Assembly (NCBI GenBank): GCA_949752735.1
Contig: OX457036.1
Span: 96,074,204-96,138,203, forward strand
Direction: 5' to 3'
Source: Lumbricus terrestris
Lineage: Eukaryota > Annelida > Clitellata > Crassiclitellata > Lumbricidae
Length of the DNA: 64,000 nucleotides
The first letter of the stretch is position 1. Every line of letters begins with the position of its first letter. The notes under the pieces are model-generated. The model had not been told where the DNA came from and did not search any database. It saw nothing but the letters and a program-made list of their open reading frames with translations. Below, piece after piece: positions 32,943-43,927 of the stretch. The position numbers were made by a program, and so were the translations under genes.

Positions 32943-34863
32943 CTGTGGACAATGAATGTAAGACTGGATAATAACTACTTCCGGTCTGGGTATGTGGCCG
33001 ATTATTGGGGGGTGTTCGCCCTGCAAGAAGGAGGGTTACAGAGGACAGACTCAAGGCCGTAGCTAAGGGGTATTTTGGGTGTTTGAACACCCCCGAAATG
33101 ATTTTTTATATGAAATAATGCATTTACTATCCGCAAGATTTATAAGAACTACAGTGTGTAATATATTGGTTGTACAGAACCCGCTATGAGAGCTCAAAGT
33201 CCCTTAATCAGTTGATTCGGTTGCTTGTGGGCTTAGTCACGATCGGGTAAACACCCCCCGTAATAAAATCGTGGCTACGACCTTGGCCAGACTGATCTTC
33301 CAGGTAAGACTGCCTGACCGATTCCAAGGCGCATAATAATAGACAAATGTAGATGGGCAAGGAGTTAACAGTTGACTATAGGCAATGAAGTCAGTGATGG
33401 CTCCGAGTTCGGCAGAGAGAATATACATCTAAATGCACTGAAGGCAAACAAGAGGAATTCATAGAATCATAAATTTAATGTAGTGTAGTGCAGTCTATAT
33501 AGGTACTAGGTAGTCGACGGTGTTTCATCGGCGGTCTTCGAAAGACCATAACTTTTACAGCGGTCTAACTTCAAGCGACAAGCGACGGAATTTGTTCTCG
33601 ACATAATTGCAATGGCGCCATAGAAGCAATCAGCTTATATTACAAATCTGTCCAGTATCCCTCATCCATCCTTCAATCTCAGCCCAGACTCACCATCCAC
33701 ACTTTTAAGTCACATTCGTCCGAAGTCTTTCATCCAACCCTCCATCCATTCCACCTTGTCCTGCCAGTTTAGTACACCATCTTTAAATCAACCGACCAAT
33801 CACATCGCAAGTGGACATCTGACAGTAATCATAGTACCATGGGTAAGAGGTGTTTCACCCTTCCCTCTTCCAACCAACTTTCCCTTTCTTTCCATCCAAC
33901 CATTCTCTTTCCTCCCAACCTTCCCTCTTCCCTCTGTCTTACCTTCCACTTTCCTGTCCGCATCACCGGCATTCCGTACCAAACGGCACACATGAGCAAT
34001 CCATGCGTGTACTCAAGTCCTCTGCCCTGCATCCTCTTCAAATGCCGCATCAGGCTGAACATGTTGACGAAGATATCATCGTCTGTCTTCAATACGAAGA
34101 CCGCCTGACGACAGTTGTGAGTGATCCACTTGAGAGCGCTGACTCCCTTGTGGGTCAGGTTGTGGTAGGTGTCGAGGAAGTCCTCCTGGACGAGGTCCTG
34201 ATACTGTCCCTGCTCGAAGTATAGGGCCTTCTGTGCACTCGTGCTGTTCAACTCGGTACCGAGATTCGAGACTCCCATAAAGAATACAACTCGGATGGGA
34301 TCCGTGTACTGCAACATGTTCCCCCAGGTCTGACGGATGACGGTTCGTCGCTTGTAGTGATCGGGAGCGGTGTGAACGTAGACGAGAAGGAACACCTCGT
34401 CCGTACCACAAACCTTCGGCGAGTTGATCACATACTTGAACGGATGTGGTTTGGCCACTTTGACGGAGTGAGGTTCGTCCTTGAGCTGCTTCACTATCTC
34501 ACCCACGTGACTCATGTTCGCTTTCAGCAGCGTGTGGTTTTTCTCAACGCGGTTCATGTCCCAGGTTTTGTTTAGACCCCTTCCATGGTGACCCCCGCGG
34601 ATGACCAGCGACGTATTCCCCGAAGAGTTCCTCCGTCTACTAGGCTGGCCCAACACATCCGCCAGCCGCCGAGTTACACTCGATGACTCGCGCTTGTCCT
34701 TCGTCGTTCGTTCAGTGGCTGACTGCTGATTGAGCTCTGGGTCTGCGTTGCCGGAAGTGAGCAGGGCTTCGTTGGATACGATGTAGACCATGTTACGGAC
34801 CATGATGAAGGCGGCCACTGTAAGAAGGAAGAACAGACCAAGGCGCTTCTCAACGGCCTTCAT
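32538..34863 (-). CDS. Beta-1,3-galactosyltransferase-like protein B (GT31), two exons
   Basis: Join of 33943-34863 and 32538-32942 gives 441 residues. Same build as gene A: signal anchor (residues about 8-29), stem, then HYKRRTVIRQTWGN, VVFFMGVS, EDFLDTYHNLTHKGVSALKW, KTDDDIFVN (Asp 261-263), YYPTYCSGSAFILS and WVDDFYITG. The stem has only one PHSVKVAKPH unit against twelve in A. At the last motif Val is replaced by Phe (DDFY against DDVY). The C-terminus differs: it ends SPLPI-stop inside the repeat that gene A reads through in another frame. A Golgi UDP-sugar transferase is inferred; the acceptor is unknown. Both paralogues lack stops or shifts, so both may be expressed. Confidence 0.9.
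33052..33285. mobile_element. MITE with CAAGGCCGTAGC ends in the GT31-B intron
   Basis: Ends caaggccgtagctaagg and (reversed) caaggtcgtagccacg, with gggtgtttgaacaccccc inside. Flanks gacagact (33044-33051) and gccagact (33286-33293) are an 8-bp duplication with one mismatch. Absent from GT31-A. Same family as 8306-8569. Confidence 0.85.
33943..34863 (-). CDS. GT31 gene B, exon 1
   Basis: From ATG at 34863 to the donor aag/gtaag (33943/33942), 307 codons, phase 0. Covers signal anchor, stem and the catalytic domain to GKWK. Confidence 0.92.
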
Positions 34864-35087
34864 TCTCCAGCCCGATTCTCTCGATGTTGATCTGTCTTAG
34901 ATTAAACGCAGCACCACTGCACAACTACCCTAACACGTGCACAGTAGTCATGTGTATCTTTCGTTTCCAACACTCCAAGGTTCTGAACATTACCGAAACT
35001 CAGCAGACATGATTGTAGCTACGGTTAACTCATCGGAATGGCTCATGCAACAGGTGGTGCAGAATTAAGCCCGTTAGGTCCCTTACA

Positions 35088-35212
35088 TGCTAAAAACAAC
35101 CACTCCTATTCCCGGCTCAGTTGCTGCTTGTTGATAGACCATAAACAACGTCAGAATGGTCGGTCGAGCCGGTAAAGAAATCGACCACTGAAGAGCACAG
35201 GCTGAGGCTATG
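35088..35212 (-). promoter_or_regulatory. Conserved upstream block of GT31 gene B
   Basis: Partner of 21725-21860: gctaaaaacaaccactcctatt, gttgctgcttgttgatagac, gaatggtcggtcgagccgg, gaccactgaagagcacagg. Lies about 225-350 bases before the start codon. Confidence 0.4.
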
Positions 35213-35639
35213 GTCTTGCCGTTGTCCAATTTTCAGTCACTTGCTCCGATCAATTGACAAGCACCTGTTAAAGGCACAGACGAACATTTCTTGAGTCATA
35301 CATAGACAAGTAGTTGACAGATAAAGTTGAATTGATTTAAATTAGGCGAAAATGCATTCATGCATACACAAACATCTACGCCTACACGCGCACGCACACA
35401 CACACACACGCACACACACACACACACGCGCGCAGCAATAAACTGGCGAATAATAGCGCGACTCATCGAACTCTTCTGCATAAGAATGACTCGTCATACA
35501 AGATGTAGGCCGTGCACACTACAATGTAAATAATAAACAAGAGAGACGAGGGTGAGACCAAACTACGCTGAGCGTGAACAGGAAAATCCTATCCCGCAGT
35601 CACCAAAATGTTTTTGCGTGGGTATAACCTGCAGACAGC

Positions 35640-35754
35640 ACACCTGTCTTTGCCCCCCCCCCCCAATACATCAACCATTATGTACAATATGCGGAGAACT
35701 TTCTTGCCCCCCCCCCATACATCAACCATTATAATAATTATGTACAATAATATT
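35640..35754. repeat. Poly-C plus tandem duplicated short block
   Basis: ccccccccc-atacatcaaccattat occurs twice (35652-35680 and 35707-35732), followed each time by atgtacaata. A CA microsatellite lies just left at 35385-35432. Confidence 0.7.
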
Positions 35755-35928
35755 GCTGTAGTTTAAGATTCCTATCATCATTATTAACCCTCACATTTGT
35801 TTAACGATAGGCCTACAACGAGGGTCCAATATATGGGCTATCATTTCTGACGTCGTACTCCGTTCTACACATAATATTATTAGCAAATGTGAGGGTCAAT
35901 AATAATAATAGGAATCTTAAACTACAGC
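35755..35928. mobile_element. MITE with 45-base inverted ends
   Basis: gctgtagtttaagattccta at 35755 faces taggaatcttaaactacagc ending 35928, and pairing goes on through accctcacatttg / caaatgtgagggt. Length 174. No clear target duplication. Confidence 0.85.
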
Positions 35929-35929
35929 A

Positions 35930-38089
35930 CGCGTGCGCCAATACAATGTTTCTAAGTTCTAAAGGAACATAGTGGTGTGACCTCTGGAAGCCAGGCTAGT
36001 GCAAGAGGGACCCCATTCCTGGTACCACCTTTTCCCATTTGGATAAGTGGCACGTCCTTTGAGTTTGTACACTTGCACGGGGTACCAACCGTACTAAAAA
36101 AGTGGGTAAGCTTATACATGAAATAACCAAAAACAACTGAATGGTTTTTGGTTAGGTTTTATTCTGTTTGACGACACTTTCATAGCAGAAATAAATAAAT
36201 AGGCCTGCACGTGAACCAAACTACATAATAAAACGAGTCATAATTATTGTAGAGTCTGGAAAATCCTATGAAACGGTGTCGACAATGAATCCAAACTTTA
36301 TAATAGTATTACACAACAATATTATATAATCTATAATGTTTAGTGATTTAATCCTTCGACTGACAGAGTCGTCAACTCATGCTTTAACGAGTCATTTGTA
36401 AGCTATAATTATATATTTAGATAGTCATGTCCTTAATGATCCTAGAATCACGCAAATCAGCTTGCTGTTTAACGACACCTTATCATGTCAGAGATGATTT
36501 GTGTCGCCCTCCTTTCTTCATACTTGGGACTGGCACTAGCTGCCAGCAGTGGTGGAGTTAAATTTTAATCCTAATGTACGCTTTTATATTGGGAATACTG
36601 ATCAGGCGAGAGACTTCAGCACCGCTGTCCGTTTGTATATAGACCTAGGTGTCACTCCATTTAAGGTGTGGAGAGGATTTAAATCTCTTGAATAAACCAA
36701 CCAGAGTTGTACAGTCTCGAGACAGTGCCTCGGGGTCGAGACAGATATTTTGATGCCTGGATCTCGGAGTCTATTAACTCGGAGCCTACTGTCTCGGAGC
36801 CTATTGTCTCGGAGCCTATTGTCTCGGAGTCTTATTGTCTCGGAATCTATTGTCTCGGTGTCAAGGTCACCGTCGACTTTCGTGAAACTTGCAAAAGTCT
36901 TATTCTTTTGAAAGCTATGTCCATAATTCTCGCGCACATTGTCCTTGCTAGGTTGATCTTGCTGATGCTCGTCTTCTAGCTGCCGTTTCCAGAAACGACT
37001 TCCGTGTTCTTCGATCGCTTTTCCCACCGGTTGCTGATCGTCCCTACCAATTGAGGCCACGCCCTAGCAACTTTGTATTGCCAACCAAAGATAACAGACA
37101 TTACATCCCTCGGGTTTTGTATAGAAAGGCACCCTCTGCTCATTAAATAGTGATAAATTGTCTAAACATGGAAACATTATTTTTGTAATTTCTGTCATTT
37201 CATACTCTCATCCAAGATAAATCCAACAGACATGGTTAAAGACATTCTTAGGTATTATATTGTATTTGATCAACTGCTTTTTGTACCTGATTATCAGTTT
37301 TTGTTACCATTTAACGAATATAATAATGTAACAGATGTGGACAACCGTAGCTAACTTACCACAAACCCAATCTTCCACTTAAGTAGAAAAAGGTCAAATT
37401 CACAGCAAACCTGATCAAAAATCACAGAAGCTTTTACCACGAAAGAGACGAAGATGTCAGTACAAACGTGTCTCGCCTAAAACATCGATCAAGGACAAAA
37501 TATCCTCAGATGTTTCTCTAGGTCGTATTCCATGTAACGACGAAGGCCTACCCCAAGTGTACACACACCCGTCCTATGTGCCCACAAGCGAACAGCCCAC
37601 GGTGCAAGATTTACTATGCCAGAACTATTATAATAGGCTATACATGTAGGCTGTATTCCTTTTGGTGTCACCCCAAAATCCAAGCCAATATACGTCAGAA
37701 CCTGCAGTCTGTAGATTTCGTAAATAAGCCTAGTCGGCCGAAACGCTTGGCTGACTCGCCAGCCAAAGATAATATGGTTGGCTTGGCCAATGGCCAGCCT
37801 GTAGTGGTAGGCCTTGTAGCTTGGCACTGTCACCGTGGTTACGCTTGATAGATCGCAAGATCAATCAACAATGAACCACGGAACCGCCACCGGCAGCTTG
37901 GCACATGACGGTCTCACGTGGCTAGCAGATCTACTGCCGATATTTGCAAGGTCGATCGACTTAATCTTAGGTGGAGCTAGGAGGAAAGAACGGGAATGGC
38001 AGCAGAATGAGGAAGGATGGAAAGTCGAGATTGTTATCTTGAGACATCTATAGCGCCAAGTCAGTCTGACACTCGGGAGACAGTACAGC
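35930..38089. other. Stretch without a recognisable gene
   Basis: Contains the minisatellite at 36715-36870. Reading frames at 36602-37060 and 37489-37833 are mediocre, show no motif and lack convincing splice borders. Confidence 0.5.
36715..36870. repeat. Short minisatellite, tcggagcctattgtc unit
   Basis: About seven degenerate 17-18 base units from 36770 (ctcggagcctactgt, ctcggagcctattgt, ctcggagtcttattgt, ctcggaatctattgt), preceded by a small inverted pair (gtctcgagac, gtcgagac). It resembles one arm of the foldback elements, but no matching second arm is present. Confidence 0.8.
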
Positions 38090-38124
38090 TGATTGATTGA
38101 CTGATTTATTGATTGATTGATTGA

Positions 38125-38158
<34 letters not shown>

Positions 38159-38315
38159 AAGGTCGCTCACATTGTAATGCGGAGTGTACGGTGCGGGTTT
38201 GATCCTCTTCCTCTAAGGCTAAGGGATCTTCGTAATCGTAATCTCAATGCGTCTAAGGCGCCACTGGATAGCCAAGCGTAATAGGGCCCCAGCTTATTCA
38301 CGAGCGCTTCTCAAC
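38090..38315 (+). mobile_element. SINE-like repeat: (GATT)n, tRNA-like box and hairpin tail
   Basis: A (GATT)n tract (38090-38158) is followed by a B-box-like gtgcgggtttgatcctc (38192-38208) and by the dispersed tail (gtaatcgtaatctc, gcgccactgg, cagcttattcacgagcgct; 38230-38312). The order head-tail suggests a SINE that borrows a LINE 3' tail; family unknown. Confidence 0.5.
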
Positions 38316-38639
38316 TCAAGTCTTTCTCTCACAGCAGTTGCTCAGCGTCATCGTTTGTTGCTTGATCATTTAACATAACCAGTATATTCGCATTCGCTCA
38401 GTCAAGACAAATTCCATAGGCAGTTTAATAAGATGACAGATACATAGGCTACGTGGATCTTCAGTCAGACAGACAGACAGACAAACGGACAGACAGACAG
38501 ACATTACAGCACGGCTATAGTACATATACCATGTTTGATGCTGAAGGCCGGACCTCTGTTCCGGTCTACGAAGCATACATAGATAGCCACCCTAGCGTGT
38601 ACGTCATAAAACGTCATCAAAATCGAAAACAACTTGCTC

Positions 38640-38653
38640 CCTCTCTCTCTCCC

Positions 38654-38684
<31 letters not shown>

Positions 38685-38707
38685 CCCTCTCTCTCCCTCT
38701 CTCCCTA
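38640..38707. repeat. (CT)n microsatellite
   Basis: ctctctctccctctctct tract. Confidence 0.95.
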
Positions 38708-39172
38708 CTCTGCGCGTAAGTCTACCTAAAATAGGCTACATAGGACTAAATAATATACATAGGCTACAACGTACGTCAGTGGTTTTCAACCTTTTTCTAG
38801 TGACGGAACCTTTTCAGCGCACTCATTTTCTCGCGGAACCCATGATGCTTAACCCGTCCAGTGCGCCAAAAATGCATGCAATTATGATTTGTAAAACTAG
38901 ATAATATTTTGTTTTCAACAGTTTTAAACCAGTTTTATCTTACGTCATTTGCCTTTGTGGTGCAGTAAAAAAATTAGTACACTACAAATACATTCCTTAG
39001 AATGCTACTAATGTAGCACTATCAGAGACGAAAGAGCAAATACATTTCTGTTGTATTTCAATCAATCAATCAACCAATCATCAAATGGATAAAATATTGA
39101 AAATGGAAATACTTCGCATTTTAGATTAGTGTTCTGGCAAAATTGTGTTTTATAATGCATCATTCCTCATGC

Positions 39173-40146
39173 GAGGGCTTTTTAAACGTGCAGTTGTACA
39201 CAAAATGTGCAGTTCTAAATGGATGTGTGCAGTTGTAGAAGCACTTCTGTACAGTTAAAACGGTAGCACGACATTTAATCCCGCGACACTTAATACCGCG
39301 ACAGTTAATCCCGGACACTTAGTCCCGGCGACATTTAATCCCGCGTCAGTTCCCGCGACATTTAATCTCGGCGACACTTAATCCCGCGACATTTGATACC
39401 GCGACACTTGATAGCCTACCTGTACACACGTGAGTACGAAGATTTGTAGGACTGTTCAAAGTGTTCAGGTTTTCTGTTGTACATCTGTAGGCTACATTAA
39501 ACGATCATTATAAAGGATTTTAAACAGGATTTGCGAAGTTCAGCCTACGATAGGGCAGTCACGTGGAGGCGAATTTCGGCTGCTGTAGTAAAGGCAAACA
39601 AACTATGATTACATGGAAATTACGAATACAATAAACGACAATGCAAACGGAGCTCTTTTGATGAAAAAAGTGAATGAGTTATTGCAGTGAATATTTCTTT
39701 TATCGAATTTACTGGTTCTATAATATTTAACTGCAAAGGTTAAACTCTTTTGAACATTAGTGAATATTGCTTAGAATATTGCTTAAATTATAGAATTAAC
39801 CTTTTTTAAATATATTAATTTACTTTCTCGGTATTAAGTGTCGCGGGATTAAATGTCGCCGGAATGAACTGTCGCGGGATTAATTGGTCGCGGGATTAAG
39901 TGTCGCCGGGATTAAATGTCGCCGGGATTAACTGTCGCGGGATTAATTGGTCGCGGGATTAAGTGTCGCGGGATTAACTGTCCGGTACTAACTGTCGCGG
40001 TATTAAGTGTCGCGGGATTAAGTGTCATGGAACCGTTAAAACTAGGGGAAATGTCATTATCCTCTGATTAGAAGTAATTTACCATGGAGGATGGGAAAGG
40101 GAAGAAGGGGTTGAGCAGTTCTAAAAATTCCTGAAAAACAGCCCTG
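39173..40146. mobile_element. hAT-like MITE, CAGGGC family, copy 3, split by an insertion
   Basis: Follows copy 1 (gtgcagttgtacacaaaatg, gcacttctgtacagttaaaac) and resumes after the inserted element (taggggaaatgtcatta, gaagaaggggttgagcag) to cagccctg. Flanks cctcatgc (39165-39172) and cttcatgc (40147-40154) are an 8-bp duplication with one mismatch. About 200 bases without its guest. Confidence 0.88.
39262..40034. mobile_element. Foldback element with CGACATTTAATCCCG satellite arms
   Basis: Ends ggtagcacgacatttaatcc and (reversed) ggttccatgacacttaatcc; perfect 8-bp duplication gttaaaac (39254-39261, 40035-40042). Both arms (39262-39415, 39830-40034) are runs of a 15-17 base unit (gacatttaatcccgc, reversed gcgggattaaatgtc) with small variants. 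The 410-base core has no coding sequence. Copy 1 of the host MITE (27021) shows the empty site gcagttaaaactag. Confidence 0.92.
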
Positions 40147-40903
40147 CTTCATGCTTATGGCGAAATTTGTGCATGGTTATTGATAGTGGGGCAGAATGGC
40201 CTCATCTAACATGGGGTTTCAGCTTCGTTTGAGGCCACGTCCCAAGTCCAACGCTGGTTACGTCCCGCACCTGAAATGGTGCTTCTGTCACAATGGTTCT
40301 TGTTTCACACATCTCATGTGATTTCCGAATAGCAAATAGGCCTGTGGTAGGTCTATCGGTTAAAAATTCGTCAGACAGGCTTAGACTTTACATTTGCAAA
40401 AATTGGAAAATCCGCCACCTCTGAATAAGAAATTTAGCAACAGGCTATTCAAAGTAACTGATCCAAAGAAGAATAAACCAAACCAGCCGTTGCCATGGCC
40501 AATATACAAATCTAGTGCTCATCATCAAATTATAAAAATTATCTGTCAGAACGGCAGTTGAAGACGCAGGACACATAGGCTTATGGAGTATGGACCAATA
40601 GATTCTCACTTGTTGCACTTCTCTTCCGAAAATATTATTACAAGACTAGCCGTATGCGCAGATCCACGCTGTAAACTAGCATAACAACATTTAAAAATCA
40701 GCTATAGCCTACATTCAAGTGATAAGGCTATTTAAGAATGCAAGAATGACTAAAAGTTTCGAACTAATTCGACTTGCGACTAATACTTTTATGATTTCTG
40801 TTGGTGTAATAAATTTTATACCAAACTGCCGCGGAACCCCTGGCCGGCGCTCGCGGAACCCTTGGGTTCCGCGGAACCCCGGTTGAAAATCACTGACGTA
40901 CGT

Positions 40904-42318
40904 AATAAGGCATATAGGCCTACATAATACTTATTTTAGCCTGCACACGCGCCGTAACATAGATATACCCAGTATTCATATAAATATGCATAGGCCTAAT
41001 ACATGCAATGCATGCACGCCTGCATAGATATATATATTATCTAGTCACCTGGGTTTTTTAAGGGGTGGGAGTTTCGGTTTCATGGGGTGTAGAAAAATGG
41101 CCGTTTTGACTGGAAAATTTCTGACGGCTTAGGCCTATCCTTAGCCTTTCACAGAATTTCATTCATTACAATTATTTGTATAGTCAAGAGGACTATAGGC
41201 CTATTCATTATTCAGTGGCGCTGCCAACCTCGATCGCGACCAAACAAAACTGCTCTTAATAAGATGAGAAAGGACTGTTGAGGGCTGAGGCGGATCGAGT
41301 TCTAGAAAGGGAGCGAAGCGTCAAGGAGATCGATGCAATTCCAAAGTTAGGCTATACATGATTAGTAGGCCCAATATATTAAGCAGTTGTCTGAAGCTCG
41401 TCGGTTCTGCATAATTATCAATGGAAGCTTTTATGCATTTAAAAACTCGATCGTTTCACATTAAATAAAATGCGAACATTATTTTTATGTAGCTGCAGAA
41501 TTAAGGTTCTTTCGCACACATTTTGAGGTATGAATCGTGATGTTGTCCTACGGCAACCCACGCCATAATTTTTTTAGATAGGCATAGGCTTATAATAGGC
41601 CTAGGTGCTGATAGATTTACAAAGATTTACATTGAGGCCGTATAAATAATTCGTAGGTTGGTCAAAGTCGCATACTTAATTGAGAATCTAATAGCGCAGT
41701 GTCCTTATTTTCGCCAGGTGTGCAACAACCATATGTTGGTCGTAGTAGACTTTAATTTCTTTGGTAGTTACTGTAGCTCTGACATGATAGCCAATTTTCT
41801 TTTAGCAGAACAGTGAGCCTATAGCTGGACACCTGTTCTAACCAATGACTCAATTCTGACCTGTATTTTGATTCAGTTTAAGTAGGGAAAAGATTCGGAG
41901 TCAGTTTCCAAGACTGTCTTGTGCTTCGTTCGCAAGATGGCACCACATATATGTGATGGTACTCAACTAGTAACTGAATCTACGCTGCGATATATGGTTT
42001 ATGGTTGTTTTAAGGGAACCCGAATTTCCGCTTAAAACATAATAATCTGCAAAGTGCTAAAAATTACTTGACTTATAAAAATAAAAAAAGCGTTTTAGTA
42101 ATTGGCTAATGTAAATCGGTAGGTTTGTTTTATGAGATAAATTAAAAGTGTTTATACTTTGTCAGATTTATGTTGCGCTAGTGTTTCTGTATGGGGCACC
42201 GTGCCACTCGATAGTATGATAAAGGCTTTTAGGCCTATGCATTAGCGTTTCATACATGCTGAGTAGATACCCCTATGCTGCATATTCCCTTGACGTCTGG
42301 TGAAAGAGCAATCTGAAA
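40904..42318. other. Intergenic DNA upstream of ABHD13, no gene seen
   Basis: AT-rich with AGGCCTA words to about 42230. An untranslated first exon of ABHD13 could lie here or in the next elements, but I cannot place it. Confidence 0.45.
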
Positions 42319-42326
42319 CAGACAAG

Positions 42327-43820
42327 GGTAAACGTGTATTTTAGCGTCGTAAATTATTTTCACTCTTACAATGGCACAAAAAGCGCCTTAAAATATTTCT
42401 GCCAACGTGCTATCGCCTAAGTGATGTATTATTATACTTAGAATTTGTTAAAAAGAAGGAAATCGATTGAAAAATTGTAATATTTTGTCATAACAAACCG
42501 CCAATCGAAGTTGTTATTCAATTATGACCCTTTCCGGAAGTTGCGTGGGGCAAGTGTGCAATAAGACAGCAGGCAAAAATAAATAAGTAACATTCATCCA
42601 GCGGTAATTGGGTAGTTTAGCGTCCCAAATTATTCAGGTCATTGCTGAGACTTGGAATTTCTCGTCAATCCAGCTTCTATTTTATCAAAACTGGAACCTT
42701 CATCCAGCTTCCATTTCTTTATCGTTCTTTTCATAAATCCAGCTTCTATTTTTTAGATCTAAAAATATTCATCCAGCTTCCACTTCTTTCTCGTGCTATT
42801 CGTGAATCCAGCTTCTATTTCAGGTCGATGAAAACTTGTATCCAGCTTCTATTTCAACTACTAATACAGAACCTTGATCCAGCTTCCATCTTTGAAGCGT
42901 TCTTTTCATCATTTTAGCCATAAGAAATCCTCATCCAGCTTCCATTTCTACGCGATAGTTACCCCGTTTGGGATTTCCTTGAGGTTTTCAAGCACACATT
43001 TTATGATTTCCTCAATTAAATATGCGTTATTGTATATGTCTTTCAGTTATTATTGCAAAGAAATGGTCAAAATAATTTGGGACGCTAAACTACCCAATTA
43101 CCCATCCAGCTTCTATTTCTCTAACCTTCATCCAGCTTTTATTTCTCTAACCTTCATCCAGCTTCCATTTCACCTATAAAGAACCTTCATCCAACTTCTA
43201 TTTCACTATAGAGAACCTTCATCCAATTTCCATTTCCATAAAAGTCCAGCTTTTTCAATTGCATCAGCTGTTTTATGAATCCAACTTCTGTTTCAATTAT
43301 GATTCTTTTTCATCAATCCAGCTCCAAATTAAGCTAGAATATTTTTATTAACCCAGCTTCTATTTCTCGCCCGTTATTTTCGTCAACCCAGCTTCTATTT
43401 CAGATATAAAAATACCATCATTCAGCTTCCATTACTTAAGCGTTTTTTGATCAATCCGGCTTCTATTTCAGATCTAGAAATAACTTCATCCAGCTTCCAA
43501 TTCTCATTTTGAAGTTAGGACTGAAGTATTGACGTAAACGTTATTTATAGTCGCATGGACCAATATACGTCGATGGTTTGTGCGCGTATACCCCAACTTC
43601 CGGGCAAATGTTGTGGTTCAATGGCGATTCGAACGGCGATTTCGCATGGGAAATGGGACATTTTAAAAACACATTTTCTGTCAATACTCTTGTCCTTACC
43701 AAATTTTAAGTGTGCTGTTGCATCAGTTGGTGAAATCTACGCTATTAGAAATAATTTGCGGCGATTTTTGTGTTATTAAAAGCGTGAAAATAATTTACGA
43801 CGCTAAACTACACGTTTACC
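42327..43820. mobile_element. Foldback element with CATCCAGCTTCTATTT satellite interior
   Basis: Ends ggtaaacgtgtattttagcg and its reverse complement (agcgtcgtaaattattttcac continues the left arm), with a perfect 8-bp duplication cagacaag (42319-42326, 43821-43828). The interior carries about 25 degenerate catccagcttctatttc units at irregular 35-50 base spacing. A related element (42603-43102) is nested in one unit. Two CCGGAAGT-type words occur at 42534 and 43596. Confidence 0.92.
42603..43102. mobile_element. Nested foldback element, GGTAATTGGG ends
   Basis: A 32-base inverted end starts ggtaattgggtagtttagcg and continues tcccaaattatt; the right end is its exact reverse complement. Perfect 8-bp duplication catccagc (42595-42602, 43103-43110), created from the satellite unit of the host element. 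Exactly 500 bases, itself containing catccagcttctattt units. Related to its host by tttagcgtc..aaattatt. Confidence 0.93.
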
Positions 43821-43927
43821 CAGACAAGTTTTAAGTTGAGCGTGCAATGACAGAAGCGATTGAGCAATAAAATTTGGGGAATACAGAATTCTGGAATGTG
43901 TGGTTGGCTGCTGCGAGGAATAAGTTT

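Larger units (their letters stand above)
25430..35320. repeat. Segmental duplication, copy B
   Basis: Collinear with copy A (about 8600-21990). It begins near the adaptor tail exon, so the ectodomain and transmembrane exons were not included or have been lost, and it ends upstream of GT31-B. Its private insertions are at 25738-26085, 27021-28461, 28955-29126 and 33052-33285. Confidence 0.8.
38777..40895. mobile_element. hAT-like element holding two nested insertions
   Basis: Ends cagtggttttcaaccttttt and (reversed) cagtgattttcaaccggggt, with a perfect 8-bp duplication acgtacgt (38769-38776, 40896-40903). Subterminal gcggaaccc motifs are typical of hAT/Charlie-type elements. No transposase remains. 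Inside sits a CAGGGC MITE (39173-40146), and inside that a foldback element (39262-40034). Confidence 0.92.

Noticed and set aside
36602..37060. 152-codon minus-strand frame
   Set aside because: Its centre is the translated minisatellite (LRDNR repeats); no homology recognised and no splice borders.
37489..37848. Overlapping 90-114 codon frames on both strands
   Set aside because: No motif, both strands open equally, no supporting splice sites.
43555..43779. 74-codon frame in the foldback element (MDQYTSMVCARIP)
   Set aside because: Ends at the inverted terminal repeat, no motif, not shared by related elements.
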